The notes under the pieces were generated by a model. It was not told the origin of the DNA, made no database searches, and saw only the letters and a list, made by a program, of their open reading frames with translations. A stretch of DNA of 46,550 nt from the NCBI GenBank assembly GCA_934650095.1, contig CAKUFT010000010.1, forward strand, positions 1 to 46,550, written 5' to 3'. The position numbers and the translations under genes were made by a program. Below, piece by piece: positions 40,954 through 46,550 of this stretch. Position 1 is the first letter of the stretch. Each line of letters begins with the position of its first letter. This stretch comes from an uncultured Collinsella sp. GTDB lineage: Bacteria; Actinomycetota; Coriobacteriia; Coriobacteriales; Coriobacteriaceae.

Positions 40954-43900
40954 ATGCTTGATCGCCGTTCGTTACTTGTTGCCGGAGCGTCCTCGCTGGC
41001 GAGCATTATGTTGCCGCGCGTGCCGGGCACCTCAAACGCGTTCATACTGCCGTTCGCGCCCACCGAAGCCTATGCCGACGAAGAAGACCCCTTCAAGGTC
41101 CTGGTGCTCTCGCGCACCATGTTCGGCGTGGTGGTGGTCGACGTCGCTAACAAGATGAACCCCATCGCGGGCGCCCAGGTCACGCTGACGTCGCGCTACG
41201 CCGCAGGCAAACAGCTCACCGCCACAACCGATGATGAGGGTACAGCCATCTTTGAGGTTGCCCCGCTTTCGGAAGGCTACGTGGACGAGGCGACGCTCCT
41301 TGACGCGTATGACTTTAACGGCGGCATCTCCATCAGCATGCCAGGCTACCGCGATGTCGAGATTCCCCTTGCGCGTATCCAGGGCGGTACCGCCATTACC
41401 GCGCCCACGCGTCCGCTCTCCGACGGGGAGCCGTACTTTCGCCAGCTTACGTTCGACGAGTGGGACATCCAGTACGCCGACGCCACATTCATGGCGATAC
41501 CCAAAGACGATGCAGCGAATGCGCAGTCCGACACGCATGCTTTTACCGTACAGGCCCATCTACCGCAGGGTGGGCAGGCAACGCTGCGCATCAACAAAGT
41601 AATGCCCGCCGTGGGCAGCTCGCCCGAAACCGTCACGCAGATTGGCCAGGTCAAGGCCAGCGCAACGGGTGCGGATAATCTGGCAACGTTCACGCTCGAA
41701 GACAAGTTTCTCGATGCGGCGTCGGGCCTTCTGGAAGAAGGGTGCAAGCTGCGCTTTGCGCTCGACTACCAGGGTAAAACCTACACGCTCTCCTCCCCCA
41801 TGGGCGTTGCCACCGCACCGGCTTCCAAGGCCGAATCGGGCTCGACGACCATCATCCCCACCACCATGGATCAAGAGGTCACTCCGTTTGATTTCCCCGC
41901 GGCGTTCCCCGGCATCGGCGGCAACAAGTTCACCTGCTGGATGCCCACGTTTCCGATTCTCTTCGATTTCTCGTTTGCCGGGTACGTGTTGTTTGGCGGC
42001 GGATACAAACCAGTCAGTTACATGAACGATTCGGGCAATCCGGATCCGGAATACTGGAAGAAGTCGCCGCGCGAGTCGGGCGCCAAGCAGGCAAACCGCT
42101 ACCTCGACGAGATGGAGGGGAAGTGGAATCAGTACAAGAGTATGAGTGCCGGTTCGGGCACCGACCCAAGAAACACCAAGCTCCTTCGCCATCATTGCAC
42201 GCTGCTGTTCACGATGGATATCGCAACACAGGTGTACGGATCGCTCGCCTACGACTGGGTAGGCAAAACTTGGGGCGATAACAACGATCCGGCGTTTGGC
42301 AATATTAAGGCCCTCTTCCAAGTAAAAACCGACCTCAACTGGACCGAGCAGTTCACCTTGGGCCCGGTGCCGTTTTTCCTAAACGTCAATCCTTGGGTGT
42401 TGGCAAAGCTGGCGCTCGCGGTAGGCGCCCACACACACGGCAGCGGCGCGGCGTTCTTCAAAAACATTTCGCTCGACTATTCCAATACGTCGGGATCATT
42501 CACCATCCAGATCGGGCTTGCCGTCACCTTTGGAGCCGGCGTTGCAGGCGTCGCTTCGTCCGCCGTGCGCGGTGCCGCATCCCTCACGTTGTTCATCGGC
42601 TACGAGAAGGCAGACGGCCACCAGCTTCCGCGCCTGCGCGTGGGCGCGGACGTCGATGTCGACGTGATACTCCAGTTTGTCATGTTCAAGTGGACCACCA
42701 AGGCCTGGTCGGGGTCGTGGCCCACACTTCTCGATTCGTGGAACATGTCGGTCAACAACGGCGACCAGTATGTGCTCCAGCGCTCAGAGCTGGCACTGGA
42801 CGGAGACACGCCATATACGCTGGATGCCTGCTTTGGCGCGGCTGGCAATGCCGAGTCGGGCGGCGTGCCGCAGTTTATCGCGTCGGCCACCATCGTCACC
42901 AATGCCGAGCTGCTCGCATGCGCCGAAGTTGCAGCCACCGACGTAAACGTCGCGCCTACCGTACGCGATTGGGACCGGGCGGTCACGCGTATTGAACTCG
43001 AGGCAGACGCGGAGAGCGACGACACGGGGCAGGTCGAGCATTTCGTCCACGCCCTGATGGAGGATGACGAAAATGCCGCACCGATGTATAAGTACACCTA
43101 CATCGGGCAGGCGACGAACGCCATTGCGGACCCGAACGCCAATTCTGCCGGCGTGTCGGAGGACGAGCGCGGCGGTATAAAGCCCTCGAGCGACAACGTA
43201 CTCTTCACCGGCGTGCTCAGCGAAGCCCATATGAAGTTAGCGATGATTGCCGGCGTGGAGTGCCTGTTCCGTATCGCCTCGGTGCGTTACGGCGAGGATG
43301 GCCGCTCGCGCCTGGTGGTACACACGAAGGCAAACGGCGCGTGGTCCGCACCTATGCCGGTCGACTTCCCCCTTGGGTTTGGCGAGGGCGACGTGGAACG
43401 CAACGGCATATTCGATTACGACTTCGACGTAATTGAATACACAGACGGCGCGGGGCGCACGGACGCCTACGTATTGCTGGTCTCGGGAGAGCGCCCCGAA
43501 GGCGACGCAACCCGTTTCGATACGGCAAGCACAGCCGGCATACTGTCCGTTGTGCGCCTGCGCACAAGCAACGACGGAGTTCGCGTGATATCGCACACGT
43601 CGTGGCGCAGCATCTCGCGCGGCCGCCTGCAGGAGGATGGCTACCATTGCCTGCAGTGCCCACGCATCACGGTGGGCAAAACGCTTGTCGACGGACGTCT
43701 GTCGGGCGCCTATCTCCACCGCCGCGGAGCCACCGCCGAGAAGGCGCTCGGCACCGAGGCAGAAGTCGCGCTCGAGTGCTTTACTCTGTGGTCGGATCTG
43801 TCGGGTGACAGCCTCACGTTCCGTCAGGTTCTCCGCTTTCCGCAGGCACCGTCGAGCATCGAGCTAGGCGCGCCCGAGAACATCAACGGCAAAATGGTGG

Positions 43901-45321
43901 TGCCCGTTGCATACGAAACCGCAAACGGCTGCGGTTGCGCATCGTACGCCGTGATCGGCCAGTCCGTCGCGGGCTGGGGCGTCATGTCGCCGGACGCCTC
44001 GGTGCCGCACGTGGTGCCGTGGCCGCAGCACACGGGCTTTTTGGCAACCGTCGACGAGCAGTTGCAGCATGTTACGTGGACGCGAGGCGCATCGGCGTTT
44101 GCAACGACGCCCGTGGGCGCAGCTGGCTGCGGCCCGGCGTCGTTTAGCGTGAGCAACAACGGCAGGTGCGTGCTATACGTCGAGAACACCGACGGCAAAG
44201 TGGGGCAAACCTACGACGAAGATGGCGAGCCGGTGGCGGTAATGGGCAAACATTTCCGCATCTTCGCCAGCACCCTGATCGACGACCTGTTCACGGAGCC
44301 ATTCGTGCTCTGCGAGTTGGAGCACCCCATCGATCAGATAACGACGTTTTTGACCTCGGGCGGCATGCTCTCGTCGCTCGCCACGCACATCGTGAGCGCC
44401 GAGCAGAGCGAAGCAGAACTGCACGGCATCGAAGTGCCCTTGGTGGCATGCGCCACGCCACTGGGCGCGATAGCCAACCTGGGCGCCGTGGTGCCCGGGG
44501 CGGCAAGCGAGTCGTTTACAGTAACGGTGCGAAACGACGGCAACACGCTGCTGACCGCCGGAACAGTCAATCTGTACCGAGAGGGCTCCAACCAGCCATT
44601 CTCCAGCGCATCCATCGGATTCGGCGCGAACGCACGCATGGCATCGATCTACGACCCGGAGCTTGCCGAGGACGCTTCGACCAACGACATGGCACATGTG
44701 AAGTACACACTCGAGGCACTGGGCGAGCGCTTTGCCACGCACCCGCTGGTAGCCGACAACGGCAACGCCGTGCTGGCACCGGGCTGCACGGCACAGTTCC
44801 GCATGAGCTTTGCCATCCCGGAGAGCTGGAGCGACGAGGTGGGCAAACGCGTCACACTCTACGCAAAGGCGCGTGACCTGGTGGCGCTCGACCCCGTAAC
44901 GCTCGAAGAGATTCGCCCGGGCGCAAACTCCGCGCTGGGCGCCGTACTGCACGAGCTCCACATTCCCGATGCGGCATGCGAACGCGCAGAGGTGCTGGTG
45001 GGCGTAAGTGGCAATGCGGATACGACGGGGCTTCACGACGCCCCGATGACCGCGGACGGCGATGGCGGCTCGAGCGGCGGCGGTTCCGGCACGGGAGGCA
45101 GCTCCGGCGGAAGCGGCTCTGGCAGCGGCAAGGGCAACGACAATAACAAGCGCTCCGGAAAAACGGGCGCGCTCGCCGGCACGGGTGACAGCAACGTCCC
45201 CTTAACCGCAGCCGCAGCAGCACTCGCCGCAGCCGGCGCCGGCCTTGTCGCCTACAGCGCCCGCCGCACCGCCCTCGAGCGTAGCGGCAGCGATGAAGCC
45301 GGTACGGATGGGGCCCGCTAA
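40954..45321 (+). CDS. Large cell-wall-anchored surface protein (LAXTG, class E sortase type)
   Basis: Encodes 1455 residues. The N-terminus DRRSLLVAGASSLASIML is Tat-like, with cleavage probably after AYA (about 42). A carboxypeptidase-regulatory-like beta domain (about 50-120, GAQVTLTSRYAAGKQLTATT) follows. The long central region has no family I recognise. A CARDB/Ig-like domain near the end (about 1180-1290) contains GAASESFTVTVRNDGNTLL. The C-terminus has a Gly/Ser linker, the sortase motif LAGTG at 1407-1411, a hydrophobic helix (about 1415-1437) and a basic tail. LAXTG is the class E sortase signal of high-GC Gram-positives. ATG 40954 follows GGGAG. Its ligand is unknown. Confidence 0.88.
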   Translation: MLDRRSLLVAGASSLASIMLPRVPGTSNAFILPFAPTEAYADEEDPFKVLVLSRTMFGVVVVDVANKMNPIAGAQVTLTSRYAAGKQLTATTDDEGTAIFEVAPLSEGYVDEATLLDAYDFNGGISISMPGYRDVEIPLARIQGGTAITAPTRPLSDGEPYFRQLTFDEWDIQYADATFMAIPKDDAANAQSDTHAFTVQAHLPQGGQATLRINKVMPAVGSSPETVTQIGQVKASATGADNLATFTLEDKFLDAASGLLEEGCKLRFALDYQGKTYTLSSPMGVATAPASKAESGSTTIIPTTMDQEVTPFDFPAAFPGIGGNKFTCWMPTFPILFDFSFAGYVLFGGGYKPVSYMNDSGNPDPEYWKKSPRESGAKQANRYLDEMEGKWNQYKSMSAGSGTDPRNTKLLRHHCTLLFTMDIATQVYGSLAYDWVGKTWGDNNDPAFGNIKALFQVKTDLNWTEQFTLGPVPFFLNVNPWVLAKLALAVGAHTHGSGAAFFKNISLDYSNTSGSFTIQIGLAVTFGAGVAGVASSAVRGAASLTLFIGYEKADGHQLPRLRVGADVDVDVILQFVMFKWTTKAWSGSWPTLLDSWNMSVNNGDQYVLQRSELALDGDTPYTLDACFGAAGNAESGGVPQFIASATIVTNAELLACAEVAATDVNVAPTVRDWDRAVTRIELEADAESDDTGQVEHFVHALMEDDENAAPMYKYTYIGQATNAIADPNANSAGVSEDERGGIKPSSDNVLFTGVLSEAHMKLAMIAGVECLFRIASVRYGEDGRSRLVVHTKANGAWSAPMPVDFPLGFGEGDVERNGIFDYDFDVIEYTDGAGRTDAYVLLVSGERPEGDATRFDTASTAGILSVVRLRTSNDGVRVISHTSWRSISRGRLQEDGYHCLQCPRITVGKTLVDGRLSGAYLHRRGATAEKALGTEAEVALECFTLWSDLSGDSLTFRQVLRFPQAPSSIELGAPENINGKMVVPVAYETANGCGCASYAVIGQSVAGWGVMSPDASVPHVVPWPQHTGFLATVDEQLQHVTWTRGASAFATTPVGAAGCGPASFSVSNNGRCVLYVENTDGKVGQTYDEDGEPVAVMGKHFRIFASTLIDDLFTEPFVLCELEHPIDQITTFLTSGGMLSSLATHIVSAEQSEAELHGIEVPLVACATPLGAIANLGAVVPGAASESFTVTVRNDGNTLLTAGTVNLYREGSNQPFSSASIGFGANARMASIYDPELAEDASTNDMAHVKYTLEALGERFATHPLVADNGNAVLAPGCTAQFRMSFAIPESWSDEVGKRVTLYAKARDLVALDPVTLEEIRPGANSALGAVLHELHIPDAACERAEVLVGVSGNADTTGLHDAPMTADGDGGSSGGGSGTGGSSGGSGSGSGKGNDNNKRSGKTGALAGTGDSNVPLTAAAAALAAAGAGLVAYSARRTALERSGSDEAGTDGAR

Positions 45322-45368
45322 CTCTCAGCCGCTTTTTTGAGCGGCGCTGACCCTGTTCGTCGAACAAA

Positions 45369-45404
45369 AAGGGGCTGGCTCTGATAACCCAGAGTCAGCC
45401 CCTT
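45369..45404. terminator. Strong bidirectional terminator between convergent genes
   Basis: AAGGGGCTGGCTCTG (45369-45383) pairs with CAGAGTCAGCCCCTT (45390-45404), with one mismatch. On the minus strand it is followed by TTTTTG, so it best terminates the leftward gene ending at 45410. A smaller dyad with a T run (45325-45348) lies just after the surface-protein stop. Confidence 0.85.
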
Positions 45405-45409
45405 GCGCA

Positions 45410-45994
45410 TTAGATATCGCCGGCGTCGTCAAACTCTGCCTCGAGCTTGGCACGGCGCTTTTTCGCCGTGAAGAACGATGCGCACAGAACGGCGAATGTG
45501 GCTATGAAAATCGTCGCACCGCAGAACACGCCCGTAGCCAGGTTCGCCAACCAAAAGACGCTTTCGAGCGGTACGATCTGCGCCTCAGCGATACAGCGCA
45601 TCGCGGCAATAACAAGCGCAAACGCCGCGCCGCTAAGACCGCTGACAAGCAGGAAATATCCAACAGGAAGATGCTCGGTTTGCCCAAAACGATTGGTATC
45701 GACATAGCCCTTCCGCGTTTGCAGTCCTGCACAAATCAGCATCACGAGAACAAGCCACACATACATAGCGGCCTCAAACGGCGTTGCAAAGACATGCGGC
45801 ATTTCACAGGCGTCGCTGTGAACCCACGCTACCTGTCGCGCTATAAACTGGTAGAAAAAGATCATCAACATACCAAACGAAAGCAGCCCAAAACCAAGCT
45901 TGTAGATCTTCGCGTTCTCAGCCTCCAGGCGTTCATCCTTTGGGCCGGCATATTCGCGCCACTTTTGCACGAGTTTTAAATCTTCAAATTTCAT
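45410..45994 (-). CDS. Four-helix membrane protein, DUF6773-like
   Basis: Encodes 194 residues. Membrane helices are at about 31-51, 72-94, 110-130 and 138-165. The N-terminus is charged and cytoplasmic (DERLEAENAKIYKLGF) and the C-terminus very charged (FFTAKKRRAKLEAEFDD). The layout matches DUF6773-type proteins that are co-encoded with a small XRE regulator; this family name is from memory and not certain. Its ATG at 45994 lies 9 bp after the XRE stop, so the two form an operon controlled by the XRE protein. Confidence 0.72.
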   Translation of the reverse strand: MKFEDLKLVQKWREYAGPKDERLEAENAKIYKLGFGLLSFGMLMIFFYQFIARQVAWVHSDACEMPHVFATPFEAAMYVWLVLVMLICAGLQTRKGYVDTNRFGQTEHLPVGYFLLVSGLSGAAFALVIAAMRCIAEAQIVPLESVFWLANLATGVFCGATIFIATFAVLCASFFTAKKRRAKLEAEFDDAGDI

Positions 45995-46003
45995 AGCGAA
46001 CTC

Positions 46004-46234
46004 CTAAAGAGCGTTGGGGTCGACGTCGATCTCGTCTTCCCAAAACAGGTCGTTCAACGTGACGCGCAGCGCTTTGCAAATTGCCACGCACAAGTTGAGC
46101 GTGGGATTGTATCCGCCCGCCTCGATCAGGCCGATGGTTTGACGCGTAACGCCCACGGCCTCGGCTAAGTCGGCTTGCGAAAGACCAGCCGCCGCGCGCG
46201 CCGCCTTCATGCGTAGGTTCTTTTTGCCCGGCAT
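46004..46234 (-). CDS. Small XRE family regulator
   Basis: Encodes 76 residues, mostly one HTH_3 domain: MKAARAAAGLSQADLAEAVG, then VTRQTIGLIEAGGYNPTLNL and CKALRVTLNDLFWED. ATG 46234 is chosen because AAAGGA precedes it by 6 bp; in-frame codons further up lack a site. It is the first gene of an operon with the DUF6773-like membrane protein. Repeated TCTGTCAT boxes upstream suggest autoregulation. Such pairs are frequent but functionally uncharacterised. Confidence 0.9.
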   Translation of the reverse strand: MPGKKNLRMKAARAAAGLSQADLAEAVGVTRQTIGLIEAGGYNPTLNLCVAICKALRVTLNDLFWEDEIDVDPNAL

Positions 46235-46252
46235 GGAGTTCCTTTCGTAGTA

Positions 46253-46345
46253 ATGGACAGATATCCGTTGCAACATGACAGAAATATATTGCATCCATCA
46301 ATGCATGTCAACTATATCTGTCATTAAGAAAGCCATGTCTGTCAT
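46253..46345 (-). promoter_or_regulatory. Operator array upstream of the small XRE gene
   Basis: Copies of the box ATGACAGA or its complement TCTGTCAT occur at 46275-46282, 46317-46324 and 46338-46345, the last two 21 bp apart. A variant, ATGGACAGATAT, is at 46253-46264. The region is AT-rich and lies just upstream of the XRE start, as expected for autoregulation. Confidence 0.55.
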
Positions 46346-46411
46346 TGCGCGCACGGTGCCCCGCTGTACCCGAAACCGCGCGAGGAACTGGCCCTGCTCA
46401 TCGCACACCAA

Positions 46412-46446
46412 AAAGGGCCGGCCCCGATAACTCGGAGCCAGCCCTG
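46412..46446. terminator. Imperfect GC hairpin downstream of the truncated right-edge gene
   Basis: AAGGGCCGGCCCCGA and the later GGAGCCAGCCCT form an imperfect stem. The sequence resembles the terminator at 45369-45404. On the minus strand it is followed by TTTTTGG. Confidence 0.45.
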
Positions 46447-46472
46447 AGTCGCCTGACGTGGGAATCGCAGCG

Positions 46473-46550
46473 CTACTTGAGCTTCAGCGCCTCCATCATG
46501 GGCACGGCAGCATCCCAGTCGATCTTCCAGCCGATCGACACGCGGACGGT
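46473..46550 (-). CDS. C-terminal fragment, possibly class V PLP aminotransferase/cysteine desulfurase
   Basis: The last 25 codons of a leftward gene are visible, ending AAVPMMEALKLK and a stop at 46475-46473. The stretch TVRVSIGWKID resembles the C-terminal strand of cysteine desulfurase-like enzymes (TVRISLGW-type). With so little sequence this is only a suggestion. The gene continues beyond the right edge. Confidence 0.4.
   Translation of the reverse strand, partial: TVRVSIGWKIDWDAAVPMMEALKLK

Overview
The window looks like a chromosomal segment of a gut Coriobacteriia, most likely Collinsella. The basis is high GC (about 60%), strong Shine-Dalgarno sites (AAGGAG/AAAGGAG), a large LAXTG-type sortase substrate, and protein families typical of anaerobic Actinomycetota: EFR1 flavodoxin-ferredoxins, PPOX-fold proteins, a NapH-like ferredoxin with a CXXC mini-protein, and a substrate-binding-domain hybrid kinase. 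The species assignment is inference from gene style, not from a marker gene. I saw no rRNA, tRNA, CRISPR array, prophage or full-length insertion sequence.

Layout. 1-17.3 kb is mostly housekeeping and transport: a truncated gene, a small membrane protein, RlmA-type rRNA methyltransferase, a MATE exporter, a LysR regulator divergent from an EamA exporter, uracil-DNA glycosylase, a VUT transporter/SDR operon, release factor 3, a GntR(YtrA)-ABC exporter operon, a second EamA protein, a methyltransferase, an EFR1 ferredoxin, a CLC channel, a LOG-family protein and a two-TM potassium channel. 17.5-24.2 kb holds a hybrid sensor kinase with two periplasmic binding domains, a PPOX protein, a MalY/PatB aminotransferase, TrmO, an XRE-zinc ribbon-TipAS fusion regulator and a glutaredoxin. 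24.25-25.4 kb is an AT-rich island bounded by two direct copies of a hairpin repeat, with a MITE-like element and an orphan ribbon-helix-helix protein.

25.5-28.0 kb is the most distinctive locus: a radical-SAM/SPASM maturase, a PPOX-ferredoxin protein and a 66-residue precursor with ACG-containing 11-residue repeats (the ACGX-type peptide-modification system), divergent from a Cys-bearing HxlR regulator with a palindromic operator candidate. It is followed by a zinc-macrodomain/SirTM sirtuin pair (reversible protein ADP-ribosylation), a Dus enzyme, an unknown membrane protein and a 1082-residue fused ABC transporter.

35.6-39.5 kb is an envelope redox module: a TlpA-like lipoprotein, a NapH-like polyferredoxin and a 48-residue CXXC membrane protein, divergent from a two-component system. 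A 24-codon scar of guaA follows, then a LuxR-type regulator and a 1455-residue cell-wall-anchored protein. The window ends with a membrane protein/XRE pair and the C-terminus of a truncated gene.

Intergenic DNA is rich in dispersed dyads: a 33-bp perfect palindrome (three copies), a hairpin repeat (two copies), a GGACGTTCC family, an 80-bp tandem hairpin pair and two MITE-like elements.
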